Below are positions 53,586-63,147 of a DNA stretch of 64,000 nt, one piece after another. The stretch spans positions 4,030,001 through 4,094,000 of the forward strand of contig NZ_CP033972.1 in assembly GCF_003855095.1 (NCBI RefSeq), read 5' to 3'. The notes under the pieces were generated by a model, which worked only from the letters and a program-made list of their open reading frames with translations, was not told the origin of the DNA and did no database searches. Origin of the DNA: Gordonia insulae. GTDB lineage: Bacteria > Actinomycetota > Actinomycetes > Mycobacteriales > Mycobacteriaceae. A program made the position numbers and the translations under genes. Numbering within the stretch: position 1 is the first letter of the stretch; the number at the start of each line of letters is the position of its first letter.

Positions 53586-53683
53586 GTGCGTTCGCACATT
53601 TGTCCGTCGGTCAGAGTGTGAAAAGACGCCATTGCGATGGTCGAATGCCCATCGTAGCGTGAAAAGCGTACCGAGAGTGTGAT
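53586..53683. promoter_or_regulatory. Dyads and repeats in the divergent PucR/MFS promoter region
   Basis: GTGCG-TT-CGCAC (53586-53597) is a perfect small palindrome just upstream of the PucR start. GTGAAAAG occurs at 53618-53625 and 53659-53666, 41 bases apart, and CGATGG...CCATCG forms a further dyad between them. These are reasonable regulator sites in a 254-base divergent promoter. Confidence 0.5.
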
Positions 53684-53821
53684 TGGTAACACATCGCTGG
53701 CGAGCGGTGATGGACCAGGCACGCGAACCCGACCCGACCCGACCCGCCGCGCCTCGTCCGAGAGGCAGGCCAACCGACTTCGTTCCGGCGACGGCAGTCG
53801 TCCTCGACCCTAGGACCTTTG

Positions 53822-55213
53822 ATGGATCAACCGATCACTCAGCAACGCGGTGAGCCGACGGCGATAGCACCGGCGCCTGCGCCGGCGCGGGCGCGTCGAA
53901 CCGGTCTTCGTGGTGCGCGGTTACCCGCGCCCGTCGTCGGGGGCACTCGCGCCTGGATGATCACCGCGATGTTGATGGTGTTGATGATGATCAACTTCGC
54001 GGACAAGGCAGTGCTGGGATTGTCCGCGACCAGCATTCGCGCCGAGTTCGGCATCTCTGCCCAGCAATACGGCACCATCTCGAGCGCGTTCTTCCTCTTG
54101 TTCAGCGTCGCAGCGCTCGTCGTCGGCCATCTCTCCGACCGATTCAGCACCAGCAAGGTGCTGCTCGTCCTCGCGCTGATCTGGTCCGTCTCGATGTTGC
54201 CGGTCATCGGGCCTGCCGGTTTCACCGTCCTGTTGGTGTCGCGAATCGTGTTGGGCGCGGCCGAGGGTCCCGCGTTCGGCGTTGCCCAGCACGCGCTGCA
54301 CAAGTGGTTCGAGGACGCCGATCGCAGTATCCCGACGGCATTGCTCACCATCGCGACTTCGGTCGGGATCATCGTCGGCGCACCCGCGCTGTCGTGGATG
54401 ATCGTCAACCACGGCTGGCGGTCGGCCTTCGTCCTCGTCGCCGTCATCGGGTTGGTGTGGAGTGCCCTGTGGGTTGTCATCGGTCGCGAGGGCCCCGTCG
54501 ATGTCCACAGCGTCGCGGCCCGGCCGGAGCTCACCCGTCCCATCGATCGGGTTCACGTCCCGCTATGGCAGATCCTGACCTCACGGACCTGGCTCGGATG
54601 TGCGCTGAGTTCCTTCGCCGCGTACTGGTCGGTATCCCTGCTTATCGCCTGGCTGCCCGCCTTCCTGACCGATGATCTCGGCTACAGCAAGACCGAGACC
54701 GGATTCATCGCAACCCTGCCGTGGATCGTCGCGGTGATCACCCTTCTGGCCCAGGGCCTGGTGGTCCAGCGCCTGATGCACAGGGGCGTGTCGAGTCGCT
54801 GGGCACGGGGAGTCCTGCCCGGCATCATCCTGCTCACGTCGGGCATCTGCACCCTGGCATTTGTGTACCTGCCGCACAGCGGATTCACCATCGTCCTGGT
54901 GGCGCTGGGACTGGGTTTGTCCGGCGCCGTGTTCGCAGCCGCGACCACTGTCTGCGGCGAGATCGCGCCGATCGGCCAGCGCGGGGTGGTGCTGGGAGCC
55001 TTCGTGGCGGTGTACAGCCTGGCCGGGGTGATCGCACCATTCGTCGCCGGTGTGCTCGTCGGTGCGGCCGAGAGCGCCACCGACTCGGGCTACACAGCAG
55101 TCTTCGGCATCACCGGGCTCATCGTGATCTGCGGTGGCGTATTGGCGGTGACGATGATCCGCCCCGAACGCGACAAGGCCCGCCTGACCGCCGCCGGTGC
55201 AGCAACGAACTGA
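53822..55213 (+). CDS. MFS transporter (anion:cation symporter-like)
   Basis: 463 residues, 12 membrane helices after an Ala/Pro/Arg-rich cytosolic leader of about 40 residues. FADKAVLGLSATSIRAEFG and GHLSDRFSTSK in the first half are typical of the anion:cation symporter branch, which takes up organic anions. As first gene of the alkylsulfatase operon it probably imports the sulfate ester (inference). I use ATG 53822; the TTG three bases upstream is less likely. Confidence 0.87.
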   Translation: MDQPITQQRGEPTAIAPAPAPARARRTGLRGARLPAPVVGGTRAWMITAMLMVLMMINFADKAVLGLSATSIRAEFGISAQQYGTISSAFFLLFSVAALVVGHLSDRFSTSKVLLVLALIWSVSMLPVIGPAGFTVLLVSRIVLGAAEGPAFGVAQHALHKWFEDADRSIPTALLTIATSVGIIVGAPALSWMIVNHGWRSAFVLVAVIGLVWSALWVVIGREGPVDVHSVAARPELTRPIDRVHVPLWQILTSRTWLGCALSSFAAYWSVSLLIAWLPAFLTDDLGYSKTETGFIATLPWIVAVITLLAQGLVVQRLMHRGVSSRWARGVLPGIILLTSGICTLAFVYLPHSGFTIVLVALGLGLSGAVFAAATTVCGEIAPIGQRGVVLGAFVAVYSLAGVIAPFVAGVLVGAAESATDSGYTAVFGITGLIVICGGVLAVTMIRPERDKARLTAAGAATN

Positions 55214-55257
55214 CACCTGAACCTTTCCAACGTTTCACAACCACGAACGGAGACTCC

Positions 55258-57153
55258 GTGCGCAGCATCGCAAAACCAGCCACCCAACACACCATCACGG
55301 CCAACGCGAAGGTCGTTGATCAACTGCCCTTCCAGGATCGGCAGGCCTACGCCGACGCGCGACAGGGATTCATCGGCACGATCGACCCGTTGGTGATCAC
55401 TGACGACTCCGGCCGGGTGGTGTGGGACCTCGAACAGTACGCATTTCTCCAGGACGAATCGCCGACGACGGTCAACCCCAGCCTCTGGCGAATCTCGCAA
55501 CTCCACATGGCACACGGCTTGTTCAAGGTGACCGACCGGATCCACCAGATCCGAGGATTCGACATCTCCAACATGACCGTCATCGAGGGCGAGAGCGGCT
55601 ACATCATCGTCGACCCCCTCACCTCCGTCGAATGCGCTCGAGCTGCAATCGAATTGGTGTACGACCATCTGGGGGAGCGACCGATCCGTGCGATCATCTA
55701 CACCCACAGCCATGCCGACCATTTCGGTGGGGTCAAGGCTCTCATCGACGAGGACGACATCCACCCTGGCGGTGTTCGGGTGGTGGCACCCTCCGGGTTC
55801 ATGGAACACACGGTGAGCGAGAACGTGTACGCAGGCAACGCCATGTACCGGCGCGCCCAGTACATGTATGGGCAGAATCTGTCCGTCGACCCGACCGGGA
55901 TGGTCTCCACGGGACTGGGAATCGCATTGTCACAGGGTCAGATCAGCTTGATCGAGCCCACGGATCTGATCTCCGACAGCGGGCAAGAGCTCGTCCTCGA
56001 CGGTGTCCGTATCGAGTTCCAGTTCACACCGGACTCCGAGGCGCCGGCCGAGATGCACTTCTACATTCCCGAAATGCGGGCATTGTGCATGGCCGAGAAC
56101 GTGTCTCACCACATGCACAATCTGTACACACCGCGTGGAGCGCAGATCCGCGACGCGGCGGCGTGGAGTCGATACATCGACGAGGCGATGCGGCGTTACG
56201 GACACAAGTCTGATGTGATGTTCATCTGCCATCAGTGGCCGGTGTGGGGGACCGACTCGATCCGAGACTTCCTGACCGAGCAGCGCGACCTCTACCGCTA
56301 CATCCACGACGAGACCCTCAGACTCGCCGCACATGGGCACACGATGGTCGAGATCGCCGAGATGATCGAGTTCCCTGAAGGACTCGCCACCACGTGGACG
56401 GCCCGCGGGTATTACGGAAGCCTCAACCACAACGCCAAGGCGGTCTACCAGAGGTATCTCGGCTTCTTCGACGGCAACCCGGCGAATCTGCACCCCCATC
56501 CGCCGGTCGAGTCTGCTCGCCGCTACGTCGACTTCATGGGTGGTGCGGAGGTGATTCTCGCCAAGGCGCGCAGGTCGTTCGACGACGGTGACTACCGCTG
56601 GGTCGCGCAGGTCGTGAACCACGTTGTGTTCGCCGATCCGGACAACACCTCGGCGCGCGAACTGCAGGCCGACGCATTGGAGCAGCTCGGCTATCAAGCT
56701 GAGTCGGCGCCATGGCGAAACTTCTACCTCACCGGAGCACAGGATCTTCGGGAGGGAGTGCGCACAGACGAGGCCACGCTCGGCACGTCCGACGTCCTGT
56801 CGGCAATGACCACCGACATGCTGTTCGACTACCTGGCCATTCGGCTCAACGGTCCCAAGGCGAGCGGACGCAACTTCACAGTGCTCGTGCATGTCACCGA
56901 CACCGGCGAGACGCGACTTGCCGAACTGATACACGGAGTTCTCATCTGCACGCCGGTGGATGGCCACGCCGACGCCGACACCTCCGTGCGCCTCGACAAG
57001 CCGACACTGACCGGGTTGGCGCTGGGAGCGGCCACGCTCACCGACGCGGTGAGCGCGGGCGCGGTTGATCTGTCCGGGGACGACGAACTCGTGTACGACC
57101 TCTTCACCCTGTTCGACACCTTCAGCCGGAGTTTCGACATCGTCACACCGTGA
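55258..57153 (+). CDS. Alkylsulfatase (SdsA/BDS1-type metallo-beta-lactamase fold)
   Basis: A 631-residue sulfatase. The MBL metal site THSHADHFGG is at residues 149-158; AENVSHHMHN supplies further ligands; then come the alpha-helical dimerisation domain and the SCP2-like C-terminal domain (from about 500) typical of linear primary alkylsulfatases such as SdsA1. It cleaves the sulfate ester of SDS-like compounds to alcohol plus sulfate. No signal peptide is visible, so it is cytosolic, in keeping with an importer upstream. GGAG lies before GTG 55258; the frame is open further upstream but there overlaps the MFS gene. Downstream dehydrogenases take the alcohol onward. Confidence 0.92.
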   Translation: MRSIAKPATQHTITANAKVVDQLPFQDRQAYADARQGFIGTIDPLVITDDSGRVVWDLEQYAFLQDESPTTVNPSLWRISQLHMAHGLFKVTDRIHQIRGFDISNMTVIEGESGYIIVDPLTSVECARAAIELVYDHLGERPIRAIIYTHSHADHFGGVKALIDEDDIHPGGVRVVAPSGFMEHTVSENVYAGNAMYRRAQYMYGQNLSVDPTGMVSTGLGIALSQGQISLIEPTDLISDSGQELVLDGVRIEFQFTPDSEAPAEMHFYIPEMRALCMAENVSHHMHNLYTPRGAQIRDAAAWSRYIDEAMRRYGHKSDVMFICHQWPVWGTDSIRDFLTEQRDLYRYIHDETLRLAAHGHTMVEIAEMIEFPEGLATTWTARGYYGSLNHNAKAVYQRYLGFFDGNPANLHPHPPVESARRYVDFMGGAEVILAKARRSFDDGDYRWVAQVVNHVVFADPDNTSARELQADALEQLGYQAESAPWRNFYLTGAQDLREGVRTDEATLGTSDVLSAMTTDMLFDYLAIRLNGPKASGRNFTVLVHVTDTGETRLAELIHGVLICTPVDGHADADTSVRLDKPTLTGLALGAATLTDAVSAGAVDLSGDDELVYDLFTLFDTFSRSFDIVTP

Positions 57154-57209
57154 CGAGCATTCCCCCACAAACACTCTCACCCCGAATCACACTTCAGCGA
57201 GGAGCCCAG

Positions 57210-58334
57210 ATGGAAACCAAGGCCGCAGTTCTGCGTGGCATCGACGAGGAATGGCAGATCGAGACGGTGGAACTGGCCGATCCGGTGCCCGGTGAGGTGC
57301 AGGTCCGCCTCGTTGCGAGCGGCATGTGCCACTCGGATCATCACCTGCGCACGGGTGCCAGCCCCGCACCGCTGCCCATCGTCGGTGGCCACGAGGGAGC
57401 CGGCGTCGTCACCAAGGTGGGCGCAGGCGTCACCGGATTCGCCGAGGGCGACCATGTGGTGACCGCGTTCATCCCGGCCTGTGGCACGTGCCGGCCGTGT
57501 TCGAGCGGCTTGCAGAACCTTTGCGACGAAGGTGCGCGGCTGCTGACCGGACAGGCGATCGCCGACGACGGATTCCGGGTCACCGCGAATGGACAGCCAC
57601 TCGGCCAGATGTGTCTGTTGGGCACGTTCTCGCCGTACATCACCGTGCACCAGGCGTCGGTCGTGAAGATCGAGAAGGACATCCCGCTGGAGTCGGCTGC
57701 ACTGCTGGGCTGCGGTGTCGCGACCGGATGGGGATCAGCCACCGTCGCGGGTGGGACAACAGTTGGCGACTCGGTTGTCGTCGTCGGCTGCGGCGGCGTC
57801 GGGATCAACGCGGTCCAAGGTGCTGCCGCCGCCGGCGCCCGCCACGTCATCGCCGTCGATCCGGTTGCCTTCAAGCGGGACAAAGCAATCGAATTCGGCG
57901 CCACCCACGCGTTCGAGTCCATGGAGGAGGCGCTGGAACCGGTCCGCGAACTCACCTGGGGGACACTCGCCGACGTCACCGTCATCACCGTCGGTGAGCT
58001 GGAGGGCGACATGATCGCACCCGCAATGGCGCTGACCGCCAAGGGTGGGAACGTTGTGGTGACAGGCATGGGACATTTCGAGGACGTCGCGGTCACACTG
58101 AGTCTGTTCGAACTCACCCTTCTGCAGAAGCGCCTGCAAGGAGCGATCTTCGGTGGAACAGGTCCGCGCACCCAGATACCGGCATTGCTCAACGAATACC
58201 GCAGCGGTGCACTCAAACTGGATGAACTCGTCACGACGACGTACAAGCTCGAAGAGATCAACCAAGGGTATGCCGACATGCTCGCCGGCAAGAATCTCCG
58301 CGGTGTCATCCGGTACACGGATGCCGACTACTGA
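57210..58334 (+). CDS. Zinc-dependent alcohol dehydrogenase (MDR, NDMA-dependent type likely)
   Basis: 374 residues with catalytic zinc ligands Cys40 and His61-Glu62 and the structural zinc set Cys91, Cys94, Cys97 and Cys105; the NAD-binding loop is VVGCGGVGINAVQ. The sequence style fits the class III/NDMA-dependent group of actinobacteria that oxidise alcohols to aldehydes. GAGGAG precedes ATG 57210. It would oxidise the alcohol released by the alkylsulfatase. Confidence 0.92.
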   Translation: METKAAVLRGIDEEWQIETVELADPVPGEVQVRLVASGMCHSDHHLRTGASPAPLPIVGGHEGAGVVTKVGAGVTGFAEGDHVVTAFIPACGTCRPCSSGLQNLCDEGARLLTGQAIADDGFRVTANGQPLGQMCLLGTFSPYITVHQASVVKIEKDIPLESAALLGCGVATGWGSATVAGGTTVGDSVVVVGCGGVGINAVQGAAAAGARHVIAVDPVAFKRDKAIEFGATHAFESMEEALEPVRELTWGTLADVTVITVGELEGDMIAPAMALTAKGGNVVVTGMGHFEDVAVTLSLFELTLLQKRLQGAIFGGTGPRTQIPALLNEYRSGALKLDELVTTTYKLEEINQGYADMLAGKNLRGVIRYTDADY

Positions 58335-58382
58335 CTCGGATTCAGCGGCACTGACTCCAGCGATCCAGAAACGGAAACCAGC

Positions 58383-59807
58383 ATGAAATCAGAACATTTC
58401 AGCGATCTCTACATCAACGGCACGTGGGTTGCCTCGGCGGGCACCGGCACCATCGACGTCGTCAACCCGGCGGACGAGAGCGTTCTCGCCGCCGTGCCCG
58501 ACGGAACCCCGGCAGACGTCGACGCAGCCGTGAGCGCGGCCCGCGGTGCACTCTCGGCGTGGTCGAGCACCGCACCCGACAAGCGCGCAGCGTACCTGCG
58601 TGCCATCGCCCAAGGGATCGAGGATCGCGCCGAGGAGCTCATCCGGACGATCTCCGACGAGATGGGAACGCCGCACAGCTTTGCTGCAGAACTGCAGCTC
58701 CCGTTACCTGTCAACAGCTTTCGGCAGGCCGCAGACCTCGGAGAGAAGTACGCATACGAGCGGCCGGAGGGTCCGTCGCGGATCGTGCGCGAGCCCATCG
58801 GCGTCGTAGGGGCCATCACTCCGTGGAACTATCCACTGCACCAGCTCGCCGGCAAGGTGGCGTTCGCCCTGGCCGCGGGTAACACCGTGGTCGTGAAACC
58901 CAGTGAGGTTGCCCCGCTCAACGCGGTGATCCTCGCCGAGATCATCGACGCCGCGGGCCTGCCCGACGGTGTGTTCAACCTGATCAGCGGACGGGGACCC
59001 ACCGTCGGCGAGGCGCTGGTGGCCCATCCCGACGTCGACATGATCTCGTTCACCGGCTCCACACCCGCCGGAAGGCGCGTCGGAGAACTCGCCGCCCAGA
59101 CCGTCAAGCGGGTGGCCCTGGAACTCGGCGGCAAGAGCCCGAACATCATGCTCGACGACGCGGACCCTGCCGAGGTCGTTCCGCACGCTGTGCAGTGGGC
59201 ATTTCTCAATTCCGGTCAGACCTGCTCAGCCTTGACGCGGTTGCTGGTGCCCCGCAGCAAGATCGGTGAGGTCGAGAGCATCGCCAGGCATGTGGCCGAA
59301 TCATTCACCGTCGGCGCACCAGACGCTGAGGACACCGTGCTCGGTCCGCTGGTGTCCGAGGCGCAGTTGACGCGGGTGCGCGGTTACATCGAGAAGGGAG
59401 TCGCGGAGGGCGCCAAGCTGGTCACCGGTGGCGTCGAGCCTATCGCCGAACTGCCTGTCGGCTACTACGTCCGGCCGACGGTCTTCTCCGAGGTCACCAC
59501 CGACATGTCGATTCATCGTGAGGAGATCTTCGGACCCGTGCTGTCGGTCATCCCGTATGACACCGAGGACGACGCGGTCCGCATCGCCAACGACACCGAA
59601 TACGGGCTCGCAGCGTCGGTGTGGTCGGGCGACACTCACCGTGCCCGGGCCGTCGCCCGCCGCATCCGTGCGGGCCAGATCGCGATCAACGGCGCCGACT
59701 TCAACCCGAACGCGCCGTTCGGTGGACACAAGCAGTCGGGCAACGGACGCGAGTTCGGCATCCACGGGCTGGAAGAGTTTCTGGAGGTGAAGGCGATCCA
59801 GGGGTGA
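58383..59807 (+). CDS. Aldehyde dehydrogenase
   Basis: 474 residues of the ALDH superfamily: general base Glu in LELGGKSPN, catalytic Cys in NSGQTCSAL (about 280), SFTGSTPAGRRVGE, and the C-terminal PFGGHKQSGNGREFG. Starts 48 bases after the alcohol dehydrogenase. It would convert the alkyl aldehyde to the carboxylic acid, which a FadD can activate. Confidence 0.93.
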   Translation: MKSEHFSDLYINGTWVASAGTGTIDVVNPADESVLAAVPDGTPADVDAAVSAARGALSAWSSTAPDKRAAYLRAIAQGIEDRAEELIRTISDEMGTPHSFAAELQLPLPVNSFRQAADLGEKYAYERPEGPSRIVREPIGVVGAITPWNYPLHQLAGKVAFALAAGNTVVVKPSEVAPLNAVILAEIIDAAGLPDGVFNLISGRGPTVGEALVAHPDVDMISFTGSTPAGRRVGELAAQTVKRVALELGGKSPNIMLDDADPAEVVPHAVQWAFLNSGQTCSALTRLLVPRSKIGEVESIARHVAESFTVGAPDAEDTVLGPLVSEAQLTRVRGYIEKGVAEGAKLVTGGVEPIAELPVGYYVRPTVFSEVTTDMSIHREEIFGPVLSVIPYDTEDDAVRIANDTEYGLAASVWSGDTHRARAVARRIRAGQIAINGADFNPNAPFGGHKQSGNGREFGIHGLEEFLEVKAIQG

Positions 59808-59875
59808 CGGCGGTGGATCGGAGGGACCGTACGTCGAGCGCCGCGGAGGAGACAGAGACGGAAGGGGTGATAGCG

Positions 59876-60202
59876 GTGATCGATCAGGAACCCGACTACC
59901 GCTTCACCCTGGCCAACGAACGCACCTTCCTCGCGTGGGTCCGCACGGCGCTGGCCTTGCTGGCCGCAGGTGTCGCGGCAGGTGAATTGATCGGCGACAC
60001 AGGCGAATTCCACCACGAGGTGCTCGCGGTGGCGTGTGTGGTGGTAGCCACCGTACTGTCGCTCGGCGCGTTTTATCGATGGCGACGTGTGCAGATGGCG
60101 ATGCGTCGCGACGATCCGCTACCGCCGGCCGCCATCGTGCAGGTCACGGTCGGCGGTCTGTGCGCGATCGCGCTGGCCTGCCTGGTGATCGTGATCGCGT
60201 GA
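59876..60202 (+). CDS. DUF202/YidH-family small membrane protein, first of pair
   Basis: 108 residues with three hydrophobic helices and the DUF202 signature RFTLANERTFLAWVRTALAL. GTG 59876 has GGAAGGGG at eight bases; GTG 59867 is an alternative. Coupled by a four-base GTGA overlap to a second DUF202 protein. Confidence 0.85.
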   Translation: MIDQEPDYRFTLANERTFLAWVRTALALLAAGVAAGELIGDTGEFHHEVLAVACVVVATVLSLGAFYRWRRVQMAMRRDDPLPPAAIVQVTVGGLCAIALACLVIVIA

Positions 60203-60510
60203 GGTCGGCTGTGCGGCGCGATCCGGGGCTGCAGCCCGAACGCACGCTGCTGGCCTGGCGTCGAACGACGTTGACCGCCGGCGGGGTCCTGTTGCTGTCC
60301 GGTCGTGCGCTCATGCTGGAGCACACAGTGATGCGCGGTGCAACGGTCGTCCTGTGCGGCGTCGTCGTGGCAGCGCTGTGCGGTGGAATGGCAGTGCGCC
60401 GTCGGCGCTATCGAGCAGACCCGGGATGCGGAAAGCAGATGCCCGCCAAGCTGTTGGTCGCGATCGTGCTCGCGATCGCTTGTGCGGGTGTGTCGATGGC
60501 GGTGGGCTAG
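60199..60510 (+). CDS. DUF202-family small membrane protein, second of pair
   Basis: 103 residues, three hydrophobic helices, signature LQPERTLLAWRRTTLTAGG. Its GTG overlaps the stop of the first DUF202 gene (GTGA). Tandem DUF202 pairs are common in actinobacteria; function unknown. The next 220 bases show no gene. Confidence 0.82.
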   Translation: MRSAVRRDPGLQPERTLLAWRRTTLTAGGVLLLSGRALMLEHTVMRGATVVLCGVVVAALCGGMAVRRRRYRADPGCGKQMPAKLLVAIVLAIACAGVSMAVG

Positions 60511-60730
60511 CCCGGCAAGATCCTCGAGAAGGCGCCCGGGGGGATGCGGCTTCTGCGAGAACTCAGTGTGGACAGGCCGATTCCAGAGGTGACTTAGAAT
60601 CGATGGGCCTCATTGCGCTCTGCAGTCCGCAAGCTTGTCCGGGATCCTCGTAGAGGCCGATCCGTGGATTGACTACAAGTCTTGGTTGCCAACTGTCGGG
60701 TGGCGCACCTCTGCATCACAGCCGCCGCAG

Positions 60731-61129
60731 TTAGAACCCCACGCACATGCTGCCGAAGTTCAGACCCTCGACGACGGTTACCTTGGTGGTAAGCGGCGGA
60801 TACTGCTCGCCCTGTGATGCAAACAATGTCCAGTCTCCCGCGACTGGCGGCTGAAATCTGTTCGCGGCGGTCGCCCGGCCGTTAATCACTTGTGCATAGC
60901 CGATGAACACGGCGGGTTCGCCTGGCTTTGCAGCTTGGAAATAGACGGGTTCGGCACCGTCTGCCAAAGCGCTGATGGTATAGCTACAGCCTCGCACAAT
61001 GCCGTACGCAGCACCATCGAGCTGAGGCCCTGGCGGCAGGACCGCGGCGCCGGCCGCGCCAGTCGAGGCGATCGCGGCGGTCATGGCGATGCCAGACACG
61101 AGAGCGGCGAGTGCGCTGCGAGATTTCAC
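60731..61129 (-). CDS. Small secreted two-cysteine protein
   Basis: 132 residues with signal peptide (ALAALVSGIAMTAAIASTGAAG, cut near 28) and two Cys (GCSYTI and SMCVGF), likely one disulphide. An Ig-like beta pattern is possible (VINGRATAANRFQPPVAGDW). No family recognised. Confidence 0.75.
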   Translation of the reverse strand: MKSRSALAALVSGIAMTAAIASTGAAGAAVLPPGPQLDGAAYGIVRGCSYTISALADGAEPVYFQAAKPGEPAVFIGYAQVINGRATAANRFQPPVAGDWTLFASQGEQYPPLTTKVTVVEGLNFGSMCVGF

Positions 61130-61174
61130 AGGGTTGGTTCCTTGCGAGGCAATGGTGAACCGGATGCTACGCCC

Positions 61175-61563
61175 ATGCTGAAGGGAGTGTGGAGTATTGG
61201 ATCACCACAATTGTTGGAGACGCAGACTGCTGTCCCTCCGTCCCCAAAGGATAATGGTCGGCAACGGAGTGCGATCTTGCTCCAACGTCGGAAGCTACGC
61301 TCACCAAGTCTTAGTCAGCTCAGCCGGCGGTCAGTCGTGGTGCTCGCGCTGCTCCTGTGCACGCCGGCAGTGGTGGCCGCGCCGGTGGCGTCGTGGCCAG
61401 CGGTCGTCGCATACGGCGGACTGTCGTTTGCTGCTGTCGCGAACTCGGCGGCATTCTGGGCCTTCCCCTCGTCGCCACTCCCATCGCACTCGGCGCGGTT
61501 GTCCTTGCGGCGTGCCATCACTTCCTGCCATTGTCGGGGAGTCGGCGCGCGCTCAGGCAGTGA
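61175..61563 (+). pseudogene. Possible frameshifted small membrane protein
   Basis: One frame encodes VVVLALLLCTPAVVAAPVAS and a second hydrophobic stretch up to AAVANSAA near 61452; the next frame then continues with ILGLPLVATPIALGAVVLAA to a stop at 61563. Joining them needs one inserted base near 61450-61455 and gives a protein with three membrane helices. The start is uncertain (ATG 61175 or internal). Confidence 0.4.
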
Positions 61564-61587
61564 CCGACGCCGGTTCCACCATGGTGG

Positions 61588-61980
61588 GTGAGCGGGGAGT
61601 GGCCGTTGAGCATCGATGCGAAGCGCCGTCGATGGGCGTACGTCGTGGACACTGCGATTCCCGGTCTCGTTTTCCTCACCGGATGCGTTCTCGGCGTGTG
61701 CTTGCCGTTGTTGGCGTCGACGATCACTCCGCAACTGCCCGTGACCGGCGCAGGGGCATCCGCTCACTACAACTCAAGCATCTCAAACCCACCGCTCGTG
61801 TTCTGGCTGATCTGGGCACTCGTGCCGATCATTGTCTACGGAGTCGGCGGCCTGATGTTCGCCCGCGTCAAGACGTGCCGATGGTTCCTCGGTGCGTTCT
61901 GGGCGGGGTTCACACCGGTATTCATCGTGACGGCACCGATTGTCATGTTAATCGATGTGGGCGCGTTGGGCTCGAGCTGA
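61588..61980 (+). CDS. Small membrane protein of unknown function
   Basis: 130 residues with three to four hydrophobic helices (about 20-44, 70-93, 100-125). GTG 61588; a TTG eight codons later has GGGGAG upstream and may be the real start. No family recognised. Confidence 0.65.
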   Translation: MSGEWPLSIDAKRRRWAYVVDTAIPGLVFLTGCVLGVCLPLLASTITPQLPVTGAGASAHYNSSISNPPLVFWLIWALVPIIVYGVGGLMFARVKTCRWFLGAFWAGFTPVFIVTAPIVMLIDVGALGSS

Positions 61981-62026
61981 CCGAAGCCGACGCACGTCGG
62001 ACCACCAACTGTGCTTTCGTGAACTG

Positions 62027-62779
62027 ATGAGTCCGCTGTCGACCGCTCCCGCGAGCGCGTCGAGGCCTGCCCGCCGGTCCCCGCGAGACCACGGGCTCCT
62101 CCCAATTCTGTGCATCCTCACCACGCTGCTCCTGGCCGGCTGTGCGCCGTCGCCCGGCCCAGACTTATCACCGACGAACGGTTCGCCCGTCCTCTACGTC
62201 CTCGGCGACTCCTACGCCACAGGCTTCACCCACGGCGAGGACAACGCCTATCCCGAGGTCATCGAAGACCGCACGTGCTGGGACGTGGAGGTCGACGGTG
62301 AGGACGGCACCGGGTACGTCAATTCCGGCTCGCGCAAGAACGGACAGTCGACCTACCCCGAACGAGTGCCGCGCGCAGCCAGCGCGCATCCCCGCATTGT
62401 CCTGATCCAGGGCAGCGACAACGACATTCGATACCCACCCGAACAGATCACGCGCGCAGCCGAACGCACCTACGACGAAGTACGCACTGCCCTCCCGGAC
62501 GCCCGCCTGGTTGCGGTCGGGCCGGTCCAGGTTCCGGCGATTCCGCTGCCTCAGCTCGAACGAGTACGCGACGCGCTGGAGCGGGCGACGGCGGCGAAGG
62601 ATGTCCAATTCATCGACCCCATCGCACTGAACTGGATGTCAGACCCGCGGCTGTTCGAGTCCGACGGCGCGCACCCGACCCTGCGCGGACATCGACACCT
62701 CGCATCGGACATCATCCGACAACTGTGGGTTGGTGGCTCGCCGACGGAGTGCATTTCGACAAGTCCATCTCGCCGCTGA
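62027..62779 (+). CDS. SGNH/GDSL-family lipoprotein hydrolase
   Basis: 250 residues. A basic N-terminus, hydrophobic stretch and lipobox LLLAGC (Cys about 39) mark it as a lipoprotein. The hydrolase domain has GDSY (nucleophile Ser) just after, an Asn in GSDND, and SDGAHPT with the Asp-x-x-His pair. It would deacylate a lipid or cell-wall component outside the membrane. Confidence 0.85.
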   Translation: MSPLSTAPASASRPARRSPRDHGLLPILCILTTLLLAGCAPSPGPDLSPTNGSPVLYVLGDSYATGFTHGEDNAYPEVIEDRTCWDVEVDGEDGTGYVNSGSRKNGQSTYPERVPRAASAHPRIVLIQGSDNDIRYPPEQITRAAERTYDEVRTALPDARLVAVGPVQVPAIPLPQLERVRDALERATAAKDVQFIDPIALNWMSDPRLFESDGAHPTLRGHRHLASDIIRQLWVGGSPTECISTSPSRR

Positions 62780-62890
62780 TCGAGGGAACCAACCCGGAGG
62801 CGTCTGCGTCCAAGAGTCACGGGGAGCGCCACACGGGCTCCGCGTCGCCGTAACAGTACGTGGTGCCGTAACGGTGTCCCACTGGGGCGC

Positions 62891-62906
62891 GATAGCGTAC
62901 GATATC
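62891..62906. promoter_or_regulatory. Palindromic operator of the vapBC-like module
   Basis: GATAGCGTACGATATC is a 16-base near-palindrome around CGTACG (two mismatches) 20 bases before the antitoxin start, the normal place for VapB autoregulation. Confidence 0.5.
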
Positions 62907-62925
62907 ACCAGGTAGGGAGGTTCCC

Positions 62926-63147
62926 GTGAGCGATATCCTGATTCGAGGCGTCCCCGATGACGTGGTGGCCGCAATCGATGCGCGCGCCGCGCGGTTGGGT
63001 CTTTCGCGGACCCAGTACCTGCGCCGTCGGCTTGCTCTCGATGCTGGTGCCGAGTCGACCTCCGTGACCGTCGAAGACCTGCAGTCGTTTGCCGACACGT
63101 TCTCCGCGCTCGCCGACGATCACCTGATGTCGCAAGCGTGGCAGTGA
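62926..63147 (+). CDS. VapB-type ribbon-helix-helix antitoxin
   Basis: 73 residues. The N-terminal part ([20 protein letters not shown] and [13 protein letters not shown]) is a ribbon-helix-helix DNA-binding domain; the rest is a toxin-binding tail. GGGAGG precedes GTG 62926. Its stop overlaps the toxin start by ten bases. Confidence 0.85.
   Translation: MSDILIRGVPDDVVAAIDARAARLGLSRTQYLRRRLALDAGAESTSVTVEDLQSFADTFSALADDHLMSQAWQ

Noticed and set aside
53725..53748. Short CCCGA tandem tract
   Set aside because: Only a few units in non-coding GC-rich DNA; no sign of function beyond simple repeat.
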